Below are positions 40,419-48,209 of a DNA stretch of 64,000 nucleotides, piece by piece. Under the pieces are notes generated by a model. That model was not told the DNA's origin. It did not search any database and saw only the letters and a program-made list of their open reading frames with translations. This DNA comes from Novosphingobium sp. EMRT-2 (GTDB taxonomy: Bacteria > Pseudomonadota > Alphaproteobacteria > Sphingomonadales > Sphingomonadaceae), in assembly GCF_005145025.1 (NCBI RefSeq), contig NZ_CP039695.1, positions 1,359,501 to 1,423,500 of the forward strand, read 5' to 3'. Position 1 is the stretch's first letter, and every line of letters starts with the position of its first letter. The position numbers were made by a program, and so were the translations under genes.

Positions 40419-40871
40419 TCAGCCAGGCAAAGTCTGCGTCTGGCGCAACGCCTCGCCCAACGCGAGCGCGGCCGACGAGGCGAGGTTCATCGAGCGGACC
40501 TGCGGCCGCATCGGAATGCGCACGCGGGCGTGGCAGGCGTCGGCGATCGCGGCCGGCACCCCGGCGCTTTCCTTGCCGAACAGCAGGATGTCGTCCGGCG
40601 CGAAGGCGAAATCATAGACCGATTGGCTGGCCTTGGTGGTGAACAGCACCAGCCGATTTGATCCTGCGGTCTCCCTGAACGCATCGAACCCGGCATGGCG
40701 CGCGATGGTGACATGATCGATATAGTCCATTGCGGCCCGGCGCACCCGGCGATCATCCCACACGAAGCCCATCGGTTCGATCAGGTCCACGGCCACGCCC
40801 AGGCACGCGCCAAGCCGCAGCACGGCGCCGACGTTCCCCGCGATTTCCGGCTCGAAAAGCGCTATACGCAT
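40419..40871 (-). CDS. trmL: tRNA (cytidine/uridine-34-2'-O)-methyltransferase TrmL
   Basis: 150 aa, usual length for the small SPOUT methyltransferase TrmL (YibK). Signatures: F-E-P-E-I-A-G-N-V-G-A-V-L-R-L at the start, D-D-R-R-V-R-R-A-A-M-D-Y in the middle, L-L-F-G-K-E-S-A-G-V-P and I-P-M-R-P-Q-V-R-S-M-N-L-A-S-S-A-A-L at the knotted SAM site. It methylates the wobble ribose of tRNA-Leu in E. coli. Confidence 0.94.
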   Translation of the reverse strand: MRIALFEPEIAGNVGAVLRLGACLGVAVDLIEPMGFVWDDRRVRRAAMDYIDHVTIARHAGFDAFRETAGSNRLVLFTTKASQSVYDFAFAPDDILLFGKESAGVPAAIADACHARVRIPMRPQVRSMNLASSAALALGEALRQTQTLPG

Positions 40872-41029
40872 TCCGGCTGATTGGCGCGGGCGCAGGCGTC
40901 ATGCAAGCCCTCAGCGTGCACCGGGTATCAGCAGGATTGCATTGGCATCGCGCCGCGCATGAGTATGGTCGGCGCATCATCCGGATCATCCTGGTCCGGT
41001 CATCGTCACGCCGAAACCACTGGAACACC

Positions 41030-42292
41030 ATGCCCGCAAGCTCCACCTGCCGCACCGCCCTTCTCGGCCTGATCGCCGTCTGCACCGCGCTGACGGCACC
41101 CGCGTTCGCCGCATCGCCCGCAGCGACGCAGGACTACCAGGCTCGCGTCGCGCGCGTCCTGCGAGCCACGCCGCTGATCGATGGGCACAACGACTGGCCC
41201 GAAACGCTGCGTGAACGCGAAGGGGACAAGCGCTGGACGATCGACCTGACCGATCTTTCCAAAAGCCCCGAAGCCTACAACACCGACATCGTGCGCCTGC
41301 GCAAGGGCATGGTCGGCGGACAGTTCTGGTCGGTCTATGTCTCGGCCAACCTGCCGGGCAAGCAGCAGGTCGAAGAGACGCTGGAACAGATCGACCTCGT
41401 GAAGACGATCGTCGCCCGTTACCCGGAAACCTTCGCGCTGGCGCGCACGGCGGCGGACGTGCGCCGCGCGCACGCGGCCGGAAAGATCGCCTCGATGATC
41501 GGCGTCGAGGGCGGCGGGCAAATCGACGGCAACCTTTCCATCCTGCGGACCTATGCCGCGCTGGGAGCGGGCTACCTGACGCTGACGCATTCGCGGACGA
41601 TCGAATGGGCCGATTCCGCCACCGACAATCCGCAGCACGATGGGCTGACGCCGTTCGGCGAACAGATCGTGGCGGAACTCAACCGGCTTGGGATGCTGGT
41701 CGATCTCAGCCACGTGAGCGAGGCGACGATGCGCGATGCGCTGCGCGTGTCGAAAGCGCCGGTGATCTATTCGCATTCGGGCGCGCGCGCCGTGGACGAC
41801 CATCCACGCAATGTTTCGGACGAGACGCTGAAGCTGGTGGCGGCGAACGGCGGTGTGGTCATGGTCAACTACGCGCTGCCCTATGTCTCGGATGCCTACC
41901 GGCGGTGGGCAGCGGATTCGGCGGCGGAAAAGACCCGGCTGAACGCGCCGCCGTTCGGCGGGCTGGACATCGGCCAGCCGGAAAAGGCCGCGGCCGACTA
42001 TGCCGCCTGGCTGAAGGCACACCCCGCCCCGCGCGTGACGCTGGGCGAAGTGGCCGATCATATCGAGCATATCGCGAAGGTGGCCGGCGTGGACCATGTC
42101 GGCCTGGGATCGGATTTCGACGGCGTGGGCAACGAATTGCCGGAAGGGCTTCAGGACGTTTCGACCTATCCCGCGCTGCTGGCCGAACTGATGCGGCGCG
42201 GCTGGAGCGATGCCGATGTCGCCAAGCTGGCCGGCGGCAACGTGCTGCGGGTGATGGAACGCGCGGAACAGGTCGCCAAGACGATGAAATAA
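41030..42292 (+). CDS. Secreted membrane dipeptidase (peptidase M19)
   Basis: 420 aa from ATG 41030; the frame is open far upstream, but that part overlaps trmL on the other strand. A signal peptide ends near A-F-A/A-S-P. The renal-dipeptidase fold has L-I-D-G-H-N-D-W-P with metal ligands H53 and D55, G-V-E-G-G-G-Q with the bridging Glu, L-T-H-S, I-Y-S-H-S-G-A-R-A-V-D-D-H-P-R-N and L-G-S-D-F-D-G-V-G. It hydrolyses dipeptides in the periplasm using two zinc ions. Expected length for the family. Confidence 0.92.
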   Translation: MPASSTCRTALLGLIAVCTALTAPAFAASPAATQDYQARVARVLRATPLIDGHNDWPETLREREGDKRWTIDLTDLSKSPEAYNTDIVRLRKGMVGGQFWSVYVSANLPGKQQVEETLEQIDLVKTIVARYPETFALARTAADVRRAHAAGKIASMIGVEGGGQIDGNLSILRTYAALGAGYLTLTHSRTIEWADSATDNPQHDGLTPFGEQIVAELNRLGMLVDLSHVSEATMRDALRVSKAPVIYSHSGARAVDDHPRNVSDETLKLVAANGGVVMVNYALPYVSDAYRRWAADSAAEKTRLNAPPFGGLDIGQPEKAAADYAAWLKAHPAPRVTLGEVADHIEHIAKVAGVDHVGLGSDFDGVGNELPEGLQDVSTYPALLAELMRRGWSDADVAKLAGGNVLRVMERAEQVAKTMK

Positions 42293-42310
42293 CGGCAGCT
42301 TTCATATCCG

Positions 42311-42347
42311 CCGGGCACCGCGACCAATTGCGACAATTCAGGCCCGG
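42311..42347 (+). terminator. Nested hairpin after the dipeptidase gene
   Basis: An outer stem CCGGGC/GCCCGG encloses an inner AATTG-CGA-CAATT hairpin. It lacks a T-run. The rest of the gap to 42445 shows no recognisable promoter or Fur-type box. Confidence 0.35.
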
Positions 42348-42445
42348 TCCAGCAAAGCTCTGACACAAGTCTCCCCTAATCCGATCACGGACCGGGACGT
42401 GCGCGCCTCCTTTGCGTGCGCGGCCGAACAGCATCAGGGAGTACC

Positions 42446-44866
42446 ATGCAGCGTTGTTTTCCGACCGGCCTGTGGCTGGCCACCACCATCCTGTCGCCCG
42501 TGCCCGTGCTGGCGCAGACCGCCGCGCCCGACAGCGGGGCGGCCGGCCAACCGTCCGCCCAGCCGAGCGGGCAGCAGGCGACGGATGAAGGCGAGGAAGA
42601 GATCGTCGTGCAGGGCCAGAGGCCGCGCGGCAGCGTGATCGGCGACATCAAGCCCGAACTCACCTTCAACGGCGGCGATATCCGCGCCCTCGGCGTCAGC
42701 AGTATCAACGACCTGCTGACCGAACTCGGCCCGCAGCTGGCCAGCACGCGCGGCGGCTCGCCCGTGATTCTGCTGGAAGGGCGGCGCGTCTCCAGCTTCC
42801 GCGAAATCGCGACGATCCCCGCCGAAGCGATCCAGCGCGCCGAAGTGCTGCCCGAGGAAGTGGCGCTCAAGTACGGCTATCCCGCCAACCAGAAAGTGCT
42901 GAACATCGTGCTGCGGCGGCGGTTCAAGTCGATTACCGTGGAAGGCAAGGACAAGTTCACCACCGATGGCGGCGCGAACAATCCGGAAATCGAACTGGGC
43001 CTCCTCACCATCCGCCGCAACGGCCGCCTGAACCTCAACCTCGATTACGAGAACACGGCCGCGCTCGCCGAAAGCCAGCGCGGGATCACCACCAGCACCG
43101 GCGGCGACACCCAGCGCTCGCTGGCCCCGTCGGACGAGCAACTGACGCTGACGGCGACCTACGCGCACACGTTCTCGCCGAAGGTCAGCGCCAGTCTGAA
43201 CGGCGAGATGGTGGTGGATCGCCAGCATTCGCTGATCGGCGCATCGACGACTCCGGACCTCGACGTGTTCCAGCGCACGGCGAAGGACCTGTCGCTCCAC
43301 CTCGGCTCGACCGTGAACGCGGATTTCCGGGGCCTGCACAACACGCTGACGACGACTTACGACCACGACGAAGGCCGCACCATCAGCGTGCGCGGGGTGC
43401 CGGCGGACGTGGCCCGCAGCACGACCGACACGGTGACGGCGGACCTGACCTCCAACGTCACGCCCTATCGCCTGCCGGCGGGCGACATCTCGCTCACCGC
43501 GCGGCTGGGCGGCACGTTCAACAGCTTCGGATCGGAGGCCTTGCGCGCGCAGGTGACACAGCAGAAAGCCGATCTCGACCGCACGACCGGCCTCGCCTCG
43601 CTGAGCGTAGACGTGCCGGTGTTCGACAGCCCCTCACCGTTCCTGGGCCGCCTCTCGGTGAACGGCAACGTGCAGTTGCAGACCCTGTCCGACTTCGGCG
43701 GGCTGACCAGCTATGGCTATGGCGCGACCTGGACGCCGCGCCGCGAAGTGAGCCTGATCGCCTCGTTCGCATCGACACAGAGCGCGCCGACGATGCAGCA
43801 GATCGGCAACCCGCAGATCCCCACCCCGCAGGTGCCGGTGTTCGATTACACCACCGGGCAGAGCGTGCTGGTCACGCGGGTAAGCGGGGGCAACAACGCC
43901 CTGCTCAGCGCCGAAAAACGCGAATGGCGGCTGGGCCTGACGCTCAAGCCTTTCACCGGCAAGGACATTACCTTCTCGGTCGACTACAACCACGCCAGCA
44001 CGGACAACGGCATCATGAGCCTGCCCGCGCTGACCGCCGCGACGCAGGCTGCCTTCCCCAGCCGTTTCATCCGCGACGATGACGGCAACCTGATCCGCAT
44101 CATCGGAACGCCCGTGAACATCGACCGGCAGGAAAGCGGCGTGCTGCGCTGGGGCTTCAACTTCTCCAAGACGCTGAAAACCCCCAAGGCGCAGGCCGAC
44201 GCGATGCGCGCGGCCTTCATGCGCGCCTTCGCCGAACGGCAACGGCGGGCGGGCGAGGCCGGCGCACCGCTGCCCCCGCCGCAGGACGGCTTCGGTGGCG
44301 GCCCTCCCCGGGGCGAAGGCGGCCCTCCGCGCGGGTTCGGCGGGCCGGGTGGTCCCGGCGGGCGCGGGCCGGGCGGCGGCAATCGCCTCACCTTCGCGGT
44401 CTATCATTCGGTGCATCTGACCGAGACGGCGCGCCTTGCCGCCGGACAGCCGACCATCGACCTGCTGAACGGCGGCACGATCGGCAGCCAGTCCGGCCAG
44501 CCACGGCATGAAGTGGAAGTCCAGGCCGGCCTCTCGCACAGCGGCTTCGGTCTGCGCCTGACCGGCCAGTGGCAAAGCGCGACGCGCGTGGTCGATCCAT
44601 CGGGCACGCCCAGCGCCAACCTGCACTTCGGCAGCCTCGCCACGTTCAACCTGCGGCTTTTCGCCAATCCTGCGCAGGTGCCCGGCCTGATCGGCAAGCA
44701 CCCATGGATGCGGGGGATGCGCGTGAGCCTGGCCGTGAACAACCTGCTGAACACCCGCCAGAAAGTAACCGACGGCACGGGCGCAACGCCCTATGCCTAT
44801 CAGCCTGCCTATCTCGATCCGCTGGGCCGGACGGTGATGATCAGCGTGCGCAAGCTGTTCTTCTAG
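42446..44866 (+). CDS. TonB-dependent outer-membrane receptor with Gly/Pro-rich insertion
   Basis: 806 aa. A signal peptide (L-A-T-T-I-L-S-P-V-P-V-L-A-Q) precedes a TonB-box-like E-E-I-V-V-Q-G and a plug domain (S-I-N-D-L-L-T-E-L ... P-V-I-L-L-E-G-R-R-V ... I-Q-R-A-E-V-L-P-E-E-V-A-L-K-Y-G). The barrel ends in an aromatic residue (L-F-F), as outer-membrane proteins do. Residues about 605-650 are almost pure Gly/Pro/Arg repeats (G-G-P-P-R-G-E-G-G), an unusual insertion in a barrel loop. The gene ends two bases from apbE on the other strand. The substrate is unknown; context suggests iron or another metal chelate. Confidence 0.88.
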   Translation: MQRCFPTGLWLATTILSPVPVLAQTAAPDSGAAGQPSAQPSGQQATDEGEEEIVVQGQRPRGSVIGDIKPELTFNGGDIRALGVSSINDLLTELGPQLASTRGGSPVILLEGRRVSSFREIATIPAEAIQRAEVLPEEVALKYGYPANQKVLNIVLRRRFKSITVEGKDKFTTDGGANNPEIELGLLTIRRNGRLNLNLDYENTAALAESQRGITTSTGGDTQRSLAPSDEQLTLTATYAHTFSPKVSASLNGEMVVDRQHSLIGASTTPDLDVFQRTAKDLSLHLGSTVNADFRGLHNTLTTTYDHDEGRTISVRGVPADVARSTTDTVTADLTSNVTPYRLPAGDISLTARLGGTFNSFGSEALRAQVTQQKADLDRTTGLASLSVDVPVFDSPSPFLGRLSVNGNVQLQTLSDFGGLTSYGYGATWTPRREVSLIASFASTQSAPTMQQIGNPQIPTPQVPVFDYTTGQSVLVTRVSGGNNALLSAEKREWRLGLTLKPFTGKDITFSVDYNHASTDNGIMSLPALTAATQAAFPSRFIRDDDGNLIRIIGTPVNIDRQESGVLRWGFNFSKTLKTPKAQADAMRAAFMRAFAERQRRAGEAGAPLPPPQDGFGGGPPRGEGGPPRGFGGPGGPGGRGPGGGNRLTFAVYHSVHLTETARLAAGQPTIDLLNGGTIGSQSGQPRHEVEVQAGLSHSGFGLRLTGQWQSATRVVDPSGTPSANLHFGSLATFNLRLFANPAQVPGLIGKHPWMRGMRVSLAVNNLLNTRQKVTDGTGATPYAYQPAYLDPLGRTVMISVRKLFF

Positions 44867-44868
44867 GG

Positions 44869-45873
44869 TCAGAGCATCGCGGAAAGGGCCGGGCTGAGCC
44901 ACTCGGCCCCGTCGCGCGTGATCAGGCGTGTGGCGAGACCCTCCCGCACGGCCAGATCCCTCGCCTCCGCGATGGGAACCGCACCCAGCGCGCTGGCCCA
45001 GGCGTCGGCCATCATGCAGGAGGCGTGCAGCACACTGATGGCGCTCGCCGCGCCGTACGGCACATGGCCGGTACGCGGATCGAGCGTGTGCGCGCCGCGC
45101 AGGTAGTCGCCTGAAGTCGCCACCGCCAGTTGGTGCAGCGCCACGCGCAGCGCCGGCAGGGCGATGCCTGCGGGCGTTTCCAGATCGACCCACCACGGAT
45201 CGCCATCGGGGCGCATCCCGCGCCCCACGCATTCGCCCCCCACCCCGACCAGCGCGTGCGCAACGCCTGCCCGCGCCAGCAGGTCGGCCACGGCATCAGC
45301 GGCATAGCCCTTGGCCACGCCCGACAGGTCGAGCCACAACCCGCCCGGCTGGAGCAGGCGGGCCGATACGCCTTCGCCCGGCCGATCCAGCGCGAGCCGC
45401 CGCCAGCCGGAAACCTCCAGCGCCCGTGCGATCGCGGCCTCGTCCGGCGGCGCGTCCCGCCGGCGCGGCCCCAGCCCCCATACGTCCGTAAGCCGGCCAA
45501 GCGCGGGATCGAAGACCCCGGCGGACCGTTCCGCCACCTGCAGCGCCGCTTCCATCACCGCCGCGAAATCGGGCGGCAATGCGGTCCAGCTTCCCGGCGC
45601 GGCGCGGTTGTAGCGGCTGAGCAGCGAGGACGGCTCCCAGTGGCTCATCTCTGCCACGATCCCGTCGAGGCGCGCTTGGACGCGGGCCGCCAGTAGTTCC
45701 GCATCGCCGCCCGCCGGCAACGCCATGCGGACATGCCAGCGCGTGCCCATCGTCTCCCCGTCGCAATCGACGACGGGTGCGCCGCGGTCGAACCGCGCCA
45801 GCGCCGTTTCATCGATCCGTTCCGGCACAGCTATCCGCATGGCCGCCGGAACGGTCGATGCCGCGATGGTCAC
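44869..45873 (-). CDS. apbE: FAD:protein FMN transferase ApbE
   Basis: 334 aa from a GTG overlapping the DUF4198 stop (GTGA). ApbE signatures are present: M-G-T-R-W-H-V, M-S-H-W-E-P-S-S-L-L-S-R-Y-N, D-L-S-G-V-A-K-G-Y-A-A-D, G-V-G-G-E, H-T-L-D-P-R-T-G-H and M-M-A-D-A-W-A-S-A-L. The enzyme covalently attaches FMN to Thr or Ser in a D-x-x-(S/T)-G-A-(T/S) motif on extracytoplasmic proteins. Such a motif occurs in the DUF2271 protein of the same operon, which is the likely substrate. No clear export signal is visible at this start, although family members normally act in the periplasm, so the start or route is uncertain. Confidence 0.93.
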   Translation of the reverse strand: MTIAASTVPAAMRIAVPERIDETALARFDRGAPVVDCDGETMGTRWHVRMALPAGGDAELLAARVQARLDGIVAEMSHWEPSSLLSRYNRAAPGSWTALPPDFAAVMEAALQVAERSAGVFDPALGRLTDVWGLGPRRRDAPPDEAAIARALEVSGWRRLALDRPGEGVSARLLQPGGLWLDLSGVAKGYAADAVADLLARAGVAHALVGVGGECVGRGMRPDGDPWWVDLETPAGIALPALRVALHQLAVATSGDYLRGAHTLDPRTGHVPYGAASAISVLHASCMMADAWASALGAVPIAEARDLAVREGLATRLITRDGAEWLSPALSAML

Positions 45874-46826
45874 GGCGCCACGACTTCCAGCGTCGCGGTG
45901 TACGTCATGCGGCGCTTGGTCGCGCGCGGCGCGCTTGGCTTGTCGTCGGTCAGGCTGGCGTTCACCCAGTAGAAACCCGCGACCGGCCACTTCACCGTGA
46001 CCAGGCCGTCCGCGCCGGTCATCAGCGCCTGCGCGTGATCGCCATCGCGAAAACGCTGGGCGTTGGGCACGAATTCCACCTTGAGGCCGGCCGCCGGCTT
46101 GCCATCGACCAGGAAGCGGAACTTGCCCGGCTCGCTGGTGACGAGATCGTCGGGATGCGTGACCGGCACCATTTCCAGCCCCTTGCCCGAGGCCTGGAGC
46201 ACGGTCTGTGTCGGCTCGCCGGCGGTGACGAAGAACTCGTTGCGGCTCTGGTTCTGGGTGAGATCGAGATCGGTCGCGTTCGCCGGAATGTCGGCCACGG
46301 TGGCGACGACATGCGCGGGATCGATCATGCGGCGCGGCCCGCCGCCCTCGCCTCCCGGACCTCCGGGACCGCCCGGACCACCAGCGGGCGGCATCGGCGG
46401 GCGGTTGCCACCCTCGGCGCCCATGCCGGGAGCGCCAGCGCCCGGGCCACCCGGACCACGGCGCCGGCCGACCATCCAGTCCTCGCCATTGACCTTGAAC
46501 CTTCCCATCACCGCATCCATCGTGGTTCCGATCCGCCAGGTCCCGGGCTTGTCGATCACCACGTCGAACGTGCTGCGATAGCGGCCCCGCGCGACGTTCT
46601 CGATCTTGCCGGCCGTGCCGTCGGGCGCCTGCACCTGCACCGCATCCACGTTCAGCGGCGCATGGTTGGCGACGAACGGCACGGACGAGGTGGCGGCATC
46701 GACCGTGATGCCCTGGTTGGTATCCGACAACACGGTGAGCGAGGGCAGGAACCAGGCGTCATGCGCCTGCGCGGGCACGGCAAAGGCCAGCGATCCCGTC
46801 GCCAGCAGAAGGGTCTTGTTCAGCAT
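45870..46826 (-). CDS. DUF4198 periplasmic protein with Gly/Pro-rich insertion
   Basis: 318 aa from ATG 46826. The signal peptide ends in V-P-A-Q-A/H-D-A-W; the H-D-A-W-F-L-P at the mature N-terminus is characteristic of DUF4198 (NikM-like) and may bind metal. Two beta-sandwich portions follow (G-T-W-R-I-G and G-F-Y-W-V-N-A-S-L). Residues 121-166 are a Gly/Pro-rich insertion like that in the neighbouring TonB receptor. DUF4198 proteins occur in metal uptake loci. Operon position between DUF2271 and apbE suggests a substrate-binding or scaffold role in the same redox pathway. Confidence 0.88.
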   Translation of the reverse strand: MLNKTLLLATGSLAFAVPAQAHDAWFLPSLTVLSDTNQGITVDAATSSVPFVANHAPLNVDAVQVQAPDGTAGKIENVARGRYRSTFDVVIDKPGTWRIGTTMDAVMGRFKVNGEDWMVGRRRGPGGPGAGAPGMGAEGGNRPPMPPAGGPGGPGGPGGEGGGPRRMIDPAHVVATVADIPANATDLDLTQNQSRNEFFVTAGEPTQTVLQASGKGLEMVPVTHPDDLVTSEPGKFRFLVDGKPAAGLKVEFVPNAQRFRDGDHAQALMTGADGLVTVKWPVAGFYWVNASLTDDKPSAPRATKRRMTYTATLEVVAP

Positions 46827-46837
46827 CGATCGCACTT

Positions 46838-47314
46838 TCAACGGACGGTGACGGAAACGGCGCCCAGTTCGGAACGCCCGGCGGCCGAAGCATCGCGCAC
46901 CGGCACGGACAGCGGCACGGAAACAAGCTCCCGCCCGCCGCTCTCGCGCGCCGCCTCGACATGGACGACATAGGCGCCGGGGCGCAGATCGGCCGGTAGC
47001 GGGATACGATAGGCGCCCGGCGCGCGCGTCGCGCCGCTGACGCCATCGGCGGCCAGGTTCAGGCTGCGGCCGCCCTTGCGCCACCAGGTGCGCAAGTCGG
47101 CCAGCCACTTGGTGCCCGGCTCGTTGCCCTTCTTCTTCACGTCGTACCACACCGCCAGCGTGCGCGCCGGACCGCCGGCGGCCGGCTCAATCCAGGCCGC
47201 GACATAGGGCTTGTGGTATTCGGCGACCGAAAGGCGGGGGACGGTGATCGTCAGGGTGCCGGCGCTGGCCGGAGTGGCCACGACACCGGCCACGAGGATC
47301 AGGCTTTTTCGCAT
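46838..47314 (-). CDS. DUF2271 periplasmic flavoprotein (candidate ApbE substrate)
   Basis: 158 aa with a signal peptide (L-I-L-V-A-G-V-V-A-T-P-A-S-A/G). The DUF2271 pattern is clear: Y-H-K-P-Y-V-A-A-W-I-E, T-L-A-V-W-Y-D-V-K-K, K-W-L-A-D-L-R-T-W-W-R-K-G-G and G-A-Y-R-I-P-L. Residues 90-96 read D-G-V-S-G-A-T, an exact ApbE flavinylation motif, so T96 probably carries covalent FMN. The protein would then shuttle electrons in the periplasm between the PepSY membrane protein and an acceptor. The apbE gene two positions on supports this strongly. Confidence 0.9.
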   Translation of the reverse strand: MRKSLILVAGVVATPASAGTLTITVPRLSVAEYHKPYVAAWIEPAAGGPARTLAVWYDVKKKGNEPGTKWLADLRTWWRKGGRSLNLAADGVSGATRAPGAYRIPLPADLRPGAYVVHVEAARESGGRELVSVPLSVPVRDASAAGRSELGAVSVTVR

Positions 47315-47330
47315 GGGCGTGAACAGTCCT

Positions 47331-48047
47331 TCAGTGGATGAAAAAGAGAGCGATGACGAGCGGGATCGCCGTTCCCAGCGCGACCAGCGGCCAGGTGGAA
47401 GGTCGATGCCGCGCGTGCAGCTGGAGCAGGAGCAGCCCGGTGAGCGTGAAGATGACGCAGGCGGCGGCGAACACATCGATGAACCAGAACCACGCGGCCC
47501 CGGAATTGCGCCCCTTGTGCAGATCGTTGAAATAGGAAACCCAGCCGCGATCGGTGCGCTCGGACGTTACTTCCCCGGTCTGGCGATCGATGCTGACCCA
47601 GGCATCGCGCCCCGGCCCCGGCAGGGCGACATAGACTTCATCGTCATTCCATTCGGCGGCATGGCCCCGCACGTCGAGTCCCACCAGACCGACCAGGCTG
47701 GCCGCGACGGGTTCGGGCACGGGCGCGTCCTTGCGCGCGCCGGCTTCCAGCACGCCGCGCAGGGCGGGCGGCAGCGTGGCCTGCCGCGAAGCAACCTTGG
47801 GTTCCGCGCTGATCGAACTGGCGTGGTTGAGCGTGATCCCGGTGATGGCGAACAGGAACATGCCGACCAGCGAGACAGCAGCGCTGATCCAGTGCCACGT
47901 GTGCAACTGTCTGAGCCAGAACTGGCGCGCCTTGCGCGACTTGCGGCGCGGCGCGGCCGGTGATGGCCGAACACCCGCATCCGCCGGGCGCGCATCGCCC
48001 CCGCCCTGCGCGCCGGTTTCCCGCTCGATAACCCGAATCCCGTCCAA
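47331..48047 (-). CDS. PepSY-associated transmembrane protein
   Basis: 238 aa. The best start is a TTG at 48047 with GGAGGG six bases upstream. A Lys/Arg-rich cytoplasmic N-terminus leads to helix 1 (residues about 53-75) with H49, H52 and H75. A periplasmic PepSY-like part follows (D-D-E-V-Y-V-A-L-P-G, D-R-Q-T-G-E-V), then Y-F-N-D-L-H-K-G-R-N-S-G and two more helices (about 187-207 and 218-237). PepSY membrane proteins are linked to reduction of ferric siderophores; the histidines could carry haem, but that is unproven. It is first in the operon PepSY-DUF2271-DUF4198-apbE and divergent from a siderophore receptor. Confidence 0.87.
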   Translation of the reverse strand: MDGIRVIERETGAQGGGDARPADAGVRPSPAAPRRKSRKARQFWLRQLHTWHWISAAVSLVGMFLFAITGITLNHASSISAEPKVASRQATLPPALRGVLEAGARKDAPVPEPVAASLVGLVGLDVRGHAAEWNDDEVYVALPGPGRDAWVSIDRQTGEVTSERTDRGWVSYFNDLHKGRNSGAAWFWFIDVFAAACVIFTLTGLLLLQLHARHRPSTWPLVALGTAIPLVIALFFIH

Positions 48048-48124
48048 CGTTCCCTCCAGCCCGCACGATTCCCAAGCACGGGCATACTAGCGCCTCGCGA
48101 CGTCTGCGGCAGCCTTTGGCATTG

Positions 48125-48144
48125 TTGCGAATAATTATCAATAG
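48125..48144. promoter_or_regulatory. Candidate Fur-type box between PepSY operon and receptor
   Basis: TTGCGAATAATTATCAATAG lies in the 162-base divergent gap, in an AT-rich stretch, and resembles Fur sites built around AATNATT. A second part-palindrome, GCGAATTAATCGC, follows at about 48155-48167. Iron control of both transcripts is inferred. Confidence 0.4.
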
Positions 48145-48209
48145 AATTGACTCTGCGAATTAATCGCAATATCCGGACCCGAAATTTCAAACCAAGGGGG
48201 AATCCTTCA

